Position numbers and translations under genes: made by a program | Source of the DNA: Calycina herbarum | Taxonomy: Eukaryota > Ascomycota > Leotiomycetes > Helotiales > Pezizellaceae | Length of the DNA: 59,209 nt | Assembly: GCA_001414485.1 (NCBI GenBank) | Contig: LLEY01000270.1 | Span: 1-59,209, forward strand | Reading direction: 5' to 3' | Notes under the pieces: model-generated | Database searches by the model: none | What the model saw: only the letters and a program-made list of their open reading frames with translations | Told to the model about the DNA's origin: nothing | In this document: piece by piece, positions 48,111 to 58,156 of the stretch | How the letters are laid out: every line of letters begins with the position of its first letter | How positions within the stretch are numbered: the stretch's first letter is position 1

Positions 48111-48665
48111 TTAAACTCCAACCACCTTAGCTTCCATCTCGCCCTCCTGGCAACATCTATCAACCTCACGCCCAACGACAACATCACAAGCCGTTCCCTC
48201 CTCTTTAGCCTTCTGCAACAGACATGGAAGAACATTACTCCCAGCTTCCAATACCTCCAATTTCTCAATAATGGTAATAGTTCTCTTCCCCGTCCTCAAA
48301 TCATCATGATGCTTGACACATTCATACCGCTCATGAAATCCATCCAGTGTCCAATCCATGTGTATTATGCTTGTCCCTTGCCTTGCCAATGTTATGATGG
48401 AGCGTCTCAGACTGGGACATAATATGGGGATTTTCGTCTGCTTTGATAGGATGAGATATTTTATCTTTATGGCGATGAAGAGGACGTAGAGAGTTGAGAA
48501 GAGGCCGATGATTGCGAAGATCAACATTACAAAGAAATAGGGGCTTGCGAAGGGACTTTTCGGGGGAAATGAATTGTTGGTTATGGTGCTGCAGTACTGG
48601 AGGAGTCCGGGGGTCTTTTTGGAGGAGATGAGAATATTGAAGGCGGCATTTGGGTCGTAAGGCAT
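48111..48665 (-). CDS. Small membrane protein, paralog 2
   Basis: 184 residues with the start at 48665 (MPYDPNAAF), chosen because it aligns with the paralog's N-terminus; the frame is open further upstream to 48857 without an ATG that aligns. Residues 16-30 (KKTPGLLQYCSTITN) match paralog 1, then a hydrophobic segment at about 43-72, then CPSLRRSIITL (83-93), HERYECVKHHDD (111-122) and KRTITIIEKL (127-136). The shared core, KxTPGLLxYCxTxTN, C-x-SLR-(K/R)-SI, ERYE-x-V-x-HHDD and KRTITI-(V/I)-E, is well kept while the intervening residues differ. That suggests selection on the core. No known family; function unknown. Confidence 0.7.
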   Translation of the reverse strand: MPYDPNAAFNILISSKKTPGLLQYCSTITNNSFPPKSPFASPYFFVMLIFAIIGLFSTLYVLFIAIKIKYLILSKQTKIPILCPSLRRSIITLARQGTSIIHMDWTLDGFHERYECVKHHDDLRTGKRTITIIEKLEVLEAGSNVLPCLLQKAKEEGTACDVVVGREVDRCCQEGEMEAKVVGV

Positions 48666-50351
48666 TTTGAGTGAGTGCTCTGGGATGAAAAATTGAGAAT
48701 GAGAAGTTTCCGTGTTTGTTTGATGTTTTTGTATGACTTGAACGATAAACAAATATAAGTACGCTGTGGTTGAGAAAAGAAATGTATCCAGAAGCCTTGC
48801 GGGAAGCCCCATGAGCGGCGGGTCGGACTGCCTGAGCGGCACAGCCGCAGGATACACGAAGAAAAGTTGAGGGAACCTGTCACATTACGAATCTGCATAG
48901 CTTTCCAGTAAGAACTCGCTATGAAAATTGCCTTGTCGCCATGATTCTCCCTTACTTCCCCTGATCTCAAGTCAGAATATCGCTTATTTTGAGTCTCCAT
49001 GTCAAGGACATTTTGAATTTTTTTTGGAGCCTTTGTAATGGTATGGCTCGGTGATCAAGCTTGTTGCAGTTTTGGTTTAACTCTTGGTTCCAGAGCACAC
49101 CTGGTTTGCACGGTTTGCACCTGTCTCAATCGACTTTTGTGCAACTGAGCATCAATCGCTCTTGCGTCTTTTGTCTTCTATTTTTTTATTTTGGCACTTC
49201 CTCGTCAAAGTCAGAAGACCATGCCAAAATGCCCAGCGATCACAAAGTCCCTCACTCCGTTCAACTCTTTCCTCAAGGCCAGAGCGCTGATACAAACAAG
49301 CCAATCCTTCTTCTCCTTGTGGTAGCATAGACTGGTTGAACGATCTCCCTCTTCGAGCAAGTCAAGATGTCAAAAAAGGGCAGTGAAACATGGCGGATAC
49401 GTGGACAACTTCGTAAGGTTGCTTGATGGATGTTGAAAAGAGGTCGGTACTTTGCTTTAGATACTACCGAACAGCCTAGGAGAATCAAAACGAGAAAGAA
49501 TTAGAAAAATAGGTTTTTGATGCTCACAAAATATTTGTTCTCGTGATATACTGGAGTGATGAGAAAAAGGGTACACACAGAGTGGCAGAGTAATATCCGA
49601 ATCCCTGTCCCATACTTGCTATGTGGCGAGTTGGAAAATACAGCCTATGGCTATGTTTCTATACGGACTGCAGAGTTCGGTTTTCACAATAGAGATCTGA
49701 GAGGCTGTGAAAAATGAGGAACTTGATCTGTTTAATGTTGTCTTGTCAATTTAAGAATTTGCAACTGTCGCAATTCACAAAATGTTAGGCTATGCTTGTA
49801 AATTAACTTTTATATAAGATAGAATACAAAAGGATAAAGTTGAGGGGGTAACTTGGAGTGGGGAGCGCATTTTTATTCAGGGAGTATGTAGTGAAATGAA
49901 GAGAGAAAATTGAGTCGCCATATCTTGCGATAGGAAGTTTTAAGATTAAATTTGGGATTATTCCATTAACATCATTTTCGTTTAGAGATTACCAGATGGC
50001 TAATTTGCGAGGTTAGCTATCTTTAGTACAGGGTGTGGCCATAACTAGTACACTCTAGTGCCCAATTTGAGGCACACAACCGCTGTTACAACAAACCGAT
50101 TGAGCACGTGGGAAATGAATTACTTCAGAGCTCAGTACTTAACACTAAAAAATTAGTCTAATTTCATTCGCACAACATAATTCACCAACATAAAAGCCTT
50201 TATCCTACCGTTTCTTTCTCTTTCCTCCGACAACGAAATCCAAAACACTGCCACCGATATCAGGACTCCGTTTCCAACCCTCAATCCTGCAAATTAGTCT
50301 AGTCGCCTCACCTCACACAATTCAAGAGATAGCCACCATACCTCCAACGAA
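48666..50351. other. Intergenic region, no supported gene
   Basis: Divergent region between paralog 2 and the 119-residue gene. AT-rich from 49500 on. A CACGTG lies at 50105-50110, about 240 bp upstream of the 50352 start. Frames near 49061-49330 are unsupported. Confidence 0.45.
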
Positions 50352-50711
50352 ATGTTCTCACCAACAGCAACAAAGGAAGCTCTCCAAGCCTTCTATCACT
50401 GCGCAATCCACCCAACCCCTCTCGAAGCTACACCCAAGCCAGCGCGCTTCAATACCGATCTCCTGGTTTTCGCGTTCTTTATTATCTACTTAGCTTACGA
50501 ACAAACTCGGAAAAATATTTCTTCTTCACGCCGATTCCAGACATTGGAGCTTAAGATGGAGGCTTTGAAGACGGAGAGAAATGATTTAGAAGAGAAACTC
50601 AACGCCGCCGGGGAGGAAATCAAAGCCGCAGCAGAAGCTAAAGTTGCCGAGAAGCGGGAGATGGAGGCCGATGAAGAATATGAGGTTTTGGTAGATGGAA
50701 AAGGAGCTTAA
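50352..50711 (+). CDS. Small single-pass membrane protein with coiled coil, 119 residues
   Basis: Intronless frame with a convincing leader (CTCCAACGAA before the ATG). A short N-terminal part with one Cys (FYHCAIHPTP) precedes one hydrophobic helix (LLVFAFFIIYLAYEQT, about 37-52). The rest is a highly charged coiled coil (LELKMEALKTERNDLEEKLN onward), ending in an acidic tail (DEEYEVLVDGKGA). The layout, short outer part, one helix, charged cytosolic coil, resembles the next gene (51252), but I see no sequence identity. No family recognised. Confidence 0.65.
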   Translation: MFSPTATKEALQAFYHCAIHPTPLEATPKPARFNTDLLVFAFFIIYLAYEQTRKNISSSRRFQTLELKMEALKTERNDLEEKLNAAGEEIKAAAEAKVAEKREMEADEEYEVLVDGKGA

Positions 50712-51251
50712 GCTGTGTTTGTGGGAATTGTTAGAAACGGAGGGTGCGCTAAGTTGAAATAACTCCAGTCGGCCTCGCTTAGTTTCGTCACATTGCCACA
50801 CCATCACAATTCCGTAATACTACCACAATAAAAACCCTCATTCAAACACAATATGCAAACAATTTAAACCACTTTGATTTTTCGTGTTGTTCTGGTGCTT
50901 TCAAAGTGAAAACTTATATTTTGTACTTGACAATTACATAGGATTTGGCCACTTAGTAAGTTCCAAAATTTCTTCCTAGGCTGGAGTCGATTGTTTTATA
51001 TTATCCAGCGAGTTCATCTAGATTTGTCTTATAACGTGTACTTATGATGTTTAGTATACTCCCCCGAAGAAACCCGTTGCGGGTCGGTGTGTGGAGAGTA
51101 TACTCAGCTAAGCGATGGTGCTGACGCCGTTCAGCAGAAAAGGGGATTATGACATGGTATTTAAATTTGGAGAGCGAGAGGGTATAATAACCACCACTCT
51201 TCCATCCCTCCATTCAGTCCCCCCTACACTCGGTCAATCCTCCAAACAAAA
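50712..51251. other. Spacer between two small membrane protein genes
   Basis: 540 bp. The right end (51180-51251) is C/T- and A-rich leader-like sequence for the gene at 51252. Nothing else seen. Confidence 0.4.
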
Positions 51252-51752
51252 ATGGCCCCATCACCCCAACTTATGGTTCCAAACACCCCCGGCATGGACG
51301 AAACTCGCCAAGTTGTCTTCAACGCACTCTTCAACAATTGCCTCATGGCTTATAGAAGAGATCCCTCAACGGAAATGAATTGCACCGAAATCGCCAGCCA
51401 AGCTATGGATCATCAAGCGCAAACAAACCTCCACGATTGCTGCAACTTTACTATTCCACTTAACCTCCTTTTCTGGTCGGCTTTGTCTCTTTTTCTTCTT
51501 TTCTACATCAACAAGTTAGAATTTCAAGTCAAACGGTTGGTTAAAGATGTCAAGAAATTGGAAAATCACGCCGGAATTTCCATCAAGACCTTGAGAGAGA
51601 AGGAGTCCGAGTATGAGAACGCCCGTCACAACTGGGAGCAATTCGAGGCATCCGAGGAAAATATGGAAAGGGGATTGCGATACACAGACGCCGAGAACAA
51701 CGCCGAGAACAATGACGAGAATCACGGCACTCACGACATCGAGAAAAACTAG
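51252..51752 (+). CDS. Small single-pass membrane protein with coiled coil, 166 residues
   Basis: Intronless. The N-terminal about 65 residues are Cys-containing (FNNCLMAYRR, MNCTEIASQ, HDCCNFTIP) with an N-glycosylation sequon (NCT), so they probably face outside. One hydrophobic helix (LLFWSALSLFLLFYI) follows, then a charged coiled coil (LEFQVKRLVKDVKKLENH) and an Asn/Glu-rich tail with the tandem AENNAENNDENHG. It has the same layout as the 50352 product. No known family. Confidence 0.65.
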   Translation: MAPSPQLMVPNTPGMDETRQVVFNALFNNCLMAYRRDPSTEMNCTEIASQAMDHQAQTNLHDCCNFTIPLNLLFWSALSLFLLFYINKLEFQVKRLVKDVKKLENHAGISIKTLREKESEYENARHNWEQFEASEENMERGLRYTDAENNAENNDENHGTHDIEKN

Positions 51753-51935
51753 GAAGGGGAATTTTCGACTTATTCCCTTGGATTGGTGTGCTCTATCACT
51801 GGGGATTTGTTATTTTTCTTTATTATTTGTTATTTGTAATTTGTTATTTTTGGCTTTCGGGAACTGCTTTGGTGATTGGGATGAAAGTTGGACAATTTTG
51901 GTGGGGCTAGAGTGAGGTCAAGTTACCTTGAGAGT

Positions 51936-52373
51936 TTAGAGGTACATATGGTGTAGTCTTCGATGAATGGAATACGACGGTGCGTAATGAAGTTCCAGAA
52001 TTGCTTTTTTGTAGCCGATCGAATCTTCGTGGCGTGGAGGTGCAGGCGGAGGGGGAACTGGCGCAGCAGGAGCTGGGCTTCTCCGCCGCCTTCTTTCTCT
52101 GCGATTTTCAGCGTCCTCGGGAGTATCGCAATTTCCTCCGACGCAACAGGCAGTACATGCTAGAATTGGAGTACATATCGAGAACAATACTATGAAAACA
52201 ATCATCACCGCCCAAGTGTGTTGATTTTGTACTGAGTCGATACTGATCCTACAAACTTCAACAAAGGTTCCATTGAGTACGCTGTAATTCTGGGTATACA
52301 GTGCAACACAAGTCTCATTGAGAATAGGAGGAAGAGGTGGTGGTGGAGGGCCGCTGCCGCCTATTCTGACCAT
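51936..52373 (-). CDS. Small single-pass membrane protein, Pro- and Arg-rich, 145 residues
   Basis: Start at 52373 (MVRIGGSGPPPPPLPP); the frame is open upstream but only with non-ATG codons. A Cys-containing outer segment with NxT sites (NETCVALYTQ, NGTFVEVC) is followed by one hydrophobic helix (WAVMIVFIVLFSICTPIL), a Cys pair (TACCVGG) that could be palmitoylated, an Arg run (RRERRRRRS) and a Pro-rich stretch (PAAPVPPPPAPPR). The last 25 residues may be read-through of a short intron. It overlaps no other gene and is convergent with the 51252 gene. No family recognised. Confidence 0.6.
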   Translation of the reverse strand: MVRIGGSGPPPPPLPPILNETCVALYTQNYSVLNGTFVEVCRISIDSVQNQHTWAVMIVFIVLFSICTPILACTACCVGGNCDTPEDAENRRERRRRRSPAPAAPVPPPPAPPRHEDSIGYKKAILELHYAPSYSIHRRLHHMYL

Positions 52374-53174
52374 TGACTGCTGATAGATTATTTCCAAAAA
52401 TTGCCAGATCGAAGACGGAGAAAATCGGAAGGGCAATTGATTGTATATAAGTATCCAAGGCCAATGACCTAATCTTTCCAAACTTGCAGACTAGACCAGA
52501 GTTGAGGGAGTGAGTCCCGTGATATGCTAATCACCTAGGCGTTGTCACTAATTGTGGGCCTAAATTAGGAAGCTTCCGGCACTTGCTGAGAGGCAGTTGA
52601 AAAAAACAAGTCAAAAAGACCAGCACGATAGCAAAATTCATCAATGACTTTGCTTAAACACGGGGGTTGGCTTAGTTCTTCCCTTGCTCGCTTCTGACTT
52701 AGCAATACTGGCTCACGATGGACCGTAGACGCAGCAGTAAAAATTCTGAGTAGCACTCGTAGCTCAGCGACTCGTTGTTCTAACTCTCTAGAAGAATTTG
52801 AAAAATTGGCCTGAAAACTTGGAATAGATTGTCCCAGGTTTCTAGAACAACCCTAGAACAGCAAGAGCAAACTTTATTAGGATCCAGGATTCAGAGAGAA
52901 TGAAAGCAACCCAGCTCCCAATTTCAAGTCCTACAGATCTAGCTGGTTTTACTAAATTAGCTCACTCCACAAGAAGTGATCATGACCAAGTCCATACAAG
53001 CTTGAACGAAATGCCCCAGACAGAAAGAGAAAACTACCCAACAAAGGGGTCTCAGTAAAAAGCTCTAGTTCTATAAATCTAGAAATACCCTAGCAAAGCC
53101 TCGCATTCCAACTCCACGCTCCCATGCAAAATTACATTCAAACTCCATTCCAAATCCCACAATCCAAGACTAGC
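52374..53174. other. Intergenic region, no supported gene
   Basis: 800 bp between two minus-strand genes; it contains the promoter side of the 51936 gene and the 3' flank of the polytopic membrane protein. The minus-strand frame at 52565-52756 is unsupported. Confidence 0.45.
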
Positions 53175-54902
53175 TCAATATCCATACACATGACTGTAAG
53201 TTGTAGGAGCCCCCGTATTATACAATCCGCCATTATAAGTCACATGCTGGTAAGGCTGTTGCATACCCCCCGTACTCGTGGTGGTATTCGTAAAAAAGCT
53301 CGTCGTCGAGACACTCCCTGGAGTCGTCAAAACAGGCAACATATCTACGCCCCCATAAACCTTATCCATAGCTGGCATGGGTAATTTCTTGTAGCTCATT
53401 CCCGCGTAAGCTGGCTGTCCATGTTGTCCGTACCCTTTGTGGCCCCAGAACATCCTGTCATCCCAATCATCAATTAAATCAGCCATCGTTTGTAGATGCC
53501 CGAATGTCGCAGGCATTGGCCCGTCAGGGCACCTTGCGCTGACATATGTTGCGAACATCGCGACTGCCAAGGCGAAGGCCGTGAAATAGAAGATTTGAGG
53601 CGGGTACATGTTGACTCCTAGTTTAAAATCGTTGTTTATCGAGAGACCAAAGAGCCAGTGCACAGCTGCTTTGAAGAGAAAGAGGGTAATTGTTTGCCAG
53701 GACGAGAAAGCGGCTATTATACTGTTGAAGCGGGGATCGGTGCCTTTGGGTGTCGTCGCCATGCGAAAGGTCATTTCATCCCGAGATAGATTGACAAGGA
53801 GCTCCGCGCAGTGGAGGGCTAGTGTTAGACCTGCTTGAAATGCCGCGATCAGAAATATCGATCCGACATTTCCTATCATACCAGTATTTGCAGTCCACCC
53901 CACATTAAGAACCGACGTTCCATCCGTGCATCGTGCTGCGGGACATGAGGATTTGCGAACAGTCTCGCCCGTAAACATGGGGAGGAAATTCCAACTACTC
54001 CCCAAGATGCCATTGGGATTCTTCTTGATAATCATAACATGAATCGCGCCTCCCCACAGGCCGCCAAGAGGAACAAGGGCCCAGAGAAGGCCCAATACGT
54101 ATCGAACTTCTGGATGTGCTTTCCATGCTGGTCCTTGCTTCCTTTTTGGGTAGGTGGGTATCGATGGTTCGTGAGCTTGATGAATTGATTTCATACAGCG
54201 ATTTGTCCTGCGAATGAGGGGATTGGGAGCTGCTTTTCCAGTGTTGGGGATATGAGTGAGCGTGCAAGCGTAAACTGTATCGAGAGGGTTGGAAGACCAC
54301 GTTGGAACGTAAGTCGTCCATAATGCCCAGGTGGCGATGAGCGCTTGGCCAAGTAAACTGACACCGAATAAGATGAGTGCGACACCGGAGACTTCGATGA
54401 GGTTTTCATCCAGCGAAGGAGAAGTATGTGATCCGTTGAAGGTTTTGGAGAGTTGCGGATTCCATCCCAAGAAAATTAATGATGTTGTGGCGTATGAAAG
54501 AATGATAGAGAAGAGGTAAAATATGTTCGAGTACCATTTATTCGGTAATGATTTCGCTGAGCTTGAAAGGAGCCGTAAATTTGAATTGAACGTGAGTCGG
54601 TTTTCGTATTGTAGAGACCATCGTAGCGAAGTGTTGTGGATATACCCCATGCTTTCGTTCAGGAAGGTAAGGACAATATTTATTCCCAGAGGCAGCACTT
54701 CTTTCGCAAGATGTGGGATAACGAACTCCGGTCTCGAATCCACTTGTCTTTCCAAATATACACAATAGCACCCACCCCCGAAAGCAGCAATCCCGGTTAT
54801 CCAGCTTGCAAACAATCCAAACGCGCACATGTTCCGAGTAAAGAGGGCCTTGTCGAGTTTGTCATGATGCTGTGAGTGTAGCTGGTGATACGAAGCCGAC
54901 AT
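53175..54902 (-). CDS. Polytopic membrane protein of unknown function
   Basis: Intronless, 575 residues, start set at the ATG at 54902 (MSASYHQLHSQHHDKL). About eight hydrophobic helices are visible, for example GLFASWITGIAAFGGGCYCV, NIFYLFSIILSYATTSLIFL, VSGVALILFGVSLLGQALIA, YVLGLLWALVPLGGLWGG, GSIFLIAAFQAGLTLALHCA, ITLFLFKAAVHWLFGLSI and IFYFTAFALAVAMFATYV. The loop before helix five is basic. The cytosolic C-terminus (about 90 residues) is Gly/Tyr/Pro/Thr-rich, with GMSYKKLPMPAMDKVYGG and a (NTTTST) stretch. This layout is common among uncharacterised ascomycete plasma-membrane proteins; I know no substrate or partner. It is tandem with SelO, which lies upstream on the same strand. Confidence 0.85.
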   Translation of the reverse strand: MSASYHQLHSQHHDKLDKALFTRNMCAFGLFASWITGIAAFGGGCYCVYLERQVDSRPEFVIPHLAKEVLPLGINIVLTFLNESMGYIHNTSLRWSLQYENRLTFNSNLRLLSSSAKSLPNKWYSNIFYLFSIILSYATTSLIFLGWNPQLSKTFNGSHTSPSLDENLIEVSGVALILFGVSLLGQALIATWALWTTYVPTWSSNPLDTVYACTLTHIPNTGKAAPNPLIRRTNRCMKSIHQAHEPSIPTYPKRKQGPAWKAHPEVRYVLGLLWALVPLGGLWGGAIHVMIIKKNPNGILGSSWNFLPMFTGETVRKSSCPAARCTDGTSVLNVGWTANTGMIGNVGSIFLIAAFQAGLTLALHCAELLVNLSRDEMTFRMATTPKGTDPRFNSIIAAFSSWQTITLFLFKAAVHWLFGLSINNDFKLGVNMYPPQIFYFTAFALAVAMFATYVSARCPDGPMPATFGHLQTMADLIDDWDDRMFWGHKGYGQHGQPAYAGMSYKKLPMPAMDKVYGGVDMLPVLTTPGSVSTTSFFTNTTTSTGGMQQPYQHVTYNGGLYNTGAPTTYSHVYGY

Positions 54903-55726
54903 CTTCAAGCTTCTACCTTCCGATCGCGGGTTCGAATGAAATGCGAGGTTCGTTCGTCTGTTGGCGAATGTACGTTGTTTTCCTGCACAGTCGTCCCCTA
55001 AGAATAAAGAGCGTGGTGCCTCGGGGGAAAGACGTTGTTTGTTCTGGGAACGAGAAGGGTATTACCCAGTTTGAGGGACTCGAGGAAAGCAATCCGCAGT
55101 CAAGCTGCGGAGCCTCACGACCTAGACTAAGATAATCTGCCTTGTCGATTTTCGGGTTCTGCCATTGCTTGAATCAAGAAGAGCCAGGGAAGGATAGGAT
55201 AGGTTTCACATTTTCACGGTTTTCACTGGTCCCTTGGTGTTGTGTGTACCCTAAATGGACATCAGCCTCGCGCCACCAATATTGGCCTGCATGGTCTAGC
55301 CCCCTTTGCCCATTTTCGTCTATTGAAACACGACAATTGGTGTGTTAAGCGAGCTGAAGACATTCTGCTTTGACGCGATTTGATAGAAATTCTGCGAAGC
55401 CTCCACTCTCTCAGCCATTTCCCCCATTCTCGTGGGGTGAACATGCAATGTGACTGCATTCGGAGCATGAAGAGGCTGGAACAGCTATTTTTGTCGGAGA
55501 CTCAAAGGGCACATAAGTTCCCGTTCTCCCTCTGGACCAAACTGTAAATTTGGGCGTGTGGCTTCGATAAAAGGGCTGGCGCATAATAATTTCTTGTCGA
55601 GGCGAAGCACTACTTGTTTAAAAGCAATTTTGATATGGGCGCATCGCATCATGTTTCGAAAACCTCACGTCACAGGGTGCCCCGAATAATGAAGAGATTG
55701 TTCCACAAGAAGTTTACAGGTCCAAC
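54903..55726. other. Intergenic region, no supported gene
   Basis: Promoter side of the polytopic membrane protein gene and 3' flank of SelO. A GGGTTCGAAT at 54928-54937 looks like a tRNA T-loop but has no matching stem. Nothing else seen. Confidence 0.45.
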
Positions 55727-57643
55727 TCAAGAGCTACACGAACATTGCATCGCTCTGTCGTGCTTCGGTACATCGCCACAAAACCTCTCCTCTTCCTTTT
55801 CATCCCAACCCCAATGTTCTTCGAAGGGATTTAGTGCCATGTTTAAGACCTTATCCAAAATCTCTCTTTCCCCACCTTTCTCTACTCTCTTGATGAGTTC
55901 ATCTAATACCCAACTTCGGGGTATGAATTTAGGATTGACTTTCTTCATTGCCTCCTGTCGAGGAGGATCGTCTCCATCTGGACCCCAGTCCTCATAGACT
56001 CGAGTTTGCCATTTTTCGAGCCAATTCGCAATGCGAGTACGTGCCGATTCATCGGTATTTCCCAAGCCCGTTACCCCTTCTCCATGGAAGAAAACGCCTG
56101 CTGCCTGTTTCCGCTGCTCCAAAGTTTCGAGATCCCGCACAGAGAAATGGCTCAACCTTCTATAAAAGTGGTTGAAGTCCAATTCGAGAGCTTCCATGGT
56201 GTCTAAAAGCTCACTGTACAACTCTTCGAAGTCAGACTCTTTGAATACTTTGAGGCCAAGGCGGGAGGTCATCAGACGTTTGTATTCCTCGAGAAAGGTG
56301 GCTTTGAATTCTTCTCCTACTCGAGTAATAAGTCCTTCGGCACGGGAGACCAGTTCATCTGCGTCTTCTTGTCGAACGCCTTTTTCGACAAATTCTTCAG
56401 CATCAACGTCCTTACCTATTCCCATGAGCTCCCCCAGACTTTCGCCCAATCGAACGAGATTCCACCAGATAATTGTAGGTTGATTTCGATAAGAATATCG
56501 AAGCATATGATCATCGTGGTTTGGGGTATAGTGAGGATCGAAATTATCGAGGAAAGCAAAAGGTCCAAAATCGATAGAAAGGCCATATATGGATGTGTTA
56601 TCAGTATTGAGTACACCATTTGTAAAAGCATACGCTTGCCAGGCTGCTACAGTCCTTGCGTTTCGGCGAACAATCTCGCGGTAAAGTCGAGTAAATCGGT
56701 TCTCCTCGAGGCCGGCAGGTCCTTCAATTGTCTCTTTGACAATTCCGGTGCCCAATGGGATTGTGTTCTTGCCATCATCTGCCGGGTTTCGAGCTGGAAG
56801 TGATTCCCATCCATCAAACACGTCTTCTGCAATGTACGTGCAAAGCGTTCTAATCATATCCCGATCGCCTCGCGCCCGGAGAAGATCAAATGTGCCTATT
56901 CGCAACCAAGACTCCGCAAATCGAGCGACTATTGCCCCTGGCTCAATCATTTCTCTCCGGACTTTCTCTTGAGGCAACAATGTCAAGGACAGCGCTCTCG
57001 TTGTAGGAATTCGTAACGCATTTAAAGCTTCTGAGACCACAAATTCCCTTATGCTCGACCTCAAGACTGCCTTCCCATCTGCGAACCTCGAGTAAGGTGT
57101 AAGACCAGCTCCTTTCAATTGTAGTTCATATCGTTTCTTCGTATCCGCATTCGTCGTCTCGAATAAGGAAATCGCACGTCCGTCGCCCAACTGTCCAGCC
57201 CATGATCCAAATTGCCAGCCTCCGTAACATTGCGCCCAAGGATATCCGCCTTCTCCCTTCTCTGAATCCCAGCCCAGCAGTCTGTTGCCAGCAACCGTCT
57301 GCTTGAATTCTTCCGTCTTCTCGTCGCCTTCGATTATGCCTAGGTCTTTCAATGCCGTAGGGCTTACTCCTAGAAGCTCTGGATCCTTCGATTCCTGGGG
57401 GCGAACCCAGGTGAAGAGTGCATTTTTGACCTGCCGTGGCTGTATTTCGTCTCTAGGTGTATTATGCGAGTCTGCTGGAGTTGGATATTTGGAATCTGCG
57501 GGTAAGGAGGAGGTGAAAGTCCAGGACTTGGGGAGTTCTGCGAGAGTTTTCCTCCCTGCGGGGGAGCTGTTGGAGAGGTGTGCAGCCATTTGTGCAAGTC
57601 GCATGCGAAGTATTTGAGGCCGTAAGAGAAGTTTGGAAAGCAT
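55727..57643 (-). CDS. FMP40: SelO-family protein adenylyltransferase (mitochondrial pseudokinase)
   Basis: Intronless, 638 residues. SelO proteins have an atypical kinase fold that transfers AMP from ATP to protein Ser/Thr/Tyr; the yeast member Fmp40 works in mitochondria and protects against oxidative stress. Family blocks in order: YGGWQFGSWAGQLGDGRAI (140-158), ELQLKGAGLTPYSRFADGKA (173-192, with Lys177 as the likely nucleotide-binding lysine), SSIREFVVSEAL, GVLNTDNTSIYGLSIDFGP (343-361; Asp348, Asn349 and Asp358 are the expected catalytic and metal residues) and DHMLRYSYRNQPTIIWWNL. The N-terminus (MLSKLLLRPQILRMRLAQ) is an amphipathic basic presequence. The C-terminus is CSCSS: vertebrate SelO has selenocysteine at the position of the second Cys, so this is the Cys form. 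It is full length with no sign of damage. Confidence 0.95.
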   Translation of the reverse strand: MLSKLLLRPQILRMRLAQMAAHLSNSSPAGRKTLAELPKSWTFTSSLPADSKYPTPADSHNTPRDEIQPRQVKNALFTWVRPQESKDPELLGVSPTALKDLGIIEGDEKTEEFKQTVAGNRLLGWDSEKGEGGYPWAQCYGGWQFGSWAGQLGDGRAISLFETTNADTKKRYELQLKGAGLTPYSRFADGKAVLRSSIREFVVSEALNALRIPTTRALSLTLLPQEKVRREMIEPGAIVARFAESWLRIGTFDLLRARGDRDMIRTLCTYIAEDVFDGWESLPARNPADDGKNTIPLGTGIVKETIEGPAGLEENRFTRLYREIVRRNARTVAAWQAYAFTNGVLNTDNTSIYGLSIDFGPFAFLDNFDPHYTPNHDDHMLRYSYRNQPTIIWWNLVRLGESLGELMGIGKDVDAEEFVEKGVRQEDADELVSRAEGLITRVGEEFKATFLEEYKRLMTSRLGLKVFKESDFEELYSELLDTMEALELDFNHFYRRLSHFSVRDLETLEQRKQAAGVFFHGEGVTGLGNTDESARTRIANWLEKWQTRVYEDWGPDGDDPPRQEAMKKVNPKFIPRSWVLDELIKRVEKGGEREILDKVLNMALNPFEEHWGWDEKEEERFCGDVPKHDRAMQCSCSS

Positions 57644-58156
57644 AAGCTGGAATCGAATGAGAGATGAGTCTTTGCTCAGAACAATGAATGGTACAGTAGC
57701 TAGCTGTTGGTGTTTGGCTTATCAAGACCCTTTGCCTCCCACTATCTGCCTCGGTTCAAGCCACAGCCTGGAACGTTGTCGCCACGACGATTCTCCCAGG
57801 CGACAGGAGCCAGGCTTGCAGTGGACCATAAAAGCGGTGGTAAAAACCTTCGATACTTCTGGTGACAAATAAAGTTCAAATTGTTCCAAGTGTTTAGGAT
57901 AATTTACATGAATTAATTACCCTAGAAAGTTGGTGCAACGAGGGCTAGGCAGGCACGAACCGAAGCAATGTCCATCGGGGCAGGCGGGCTCCTTTCACCC
58001 TCGGTCGTTTTGTTCGGCACCGCACGTCTCTTGCACTTTCCGCAACCCTATATTCCCAAATTATCCCCTTTGGAAGCGAAATCGCCATTCTATCTGCATT
58101 GAATTCATCCTATCAATTATTATATCTCTATTTTCGAACTTTCTTCTCAACTCTCG
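57644..58156. other. Intergenic region with dispersed repeat copy 2
   Basis: Contains the SelO promoter side and repeat copy 2 (57873-57977). The rest is pyrimidine-rich. No gene supported. Confidence 0.5.
57873..57977 (+). repeat. Dispersed repeat, copy 2
   Basis: Second copy of the sequence at 46211-46312, same orientation, with GTTCAAATTGTTCCAAG, TTTAGGATAATTTAC, TTACCCTAGAAA, GCTAGGCAGGCACGAAC and AATGTCCATC in the same order. Confidence 0.6.

Noticed and set aside
48666..48857. N-terminal extension of paralog 2 back to 48857
   Set aside because: It would start at GTG, and the extension has no counterpart in paralog 1; the ATG at 48665 aligns with the paralog start.
54918..54945. tRNA-like T-loop GGGTTCGAAT
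   Set aside because: The flanking five bases cannot pair as a T-arm and no acceptor or D-arm partner is nearby. The same applies to GGGTTCGAATG near 8720.
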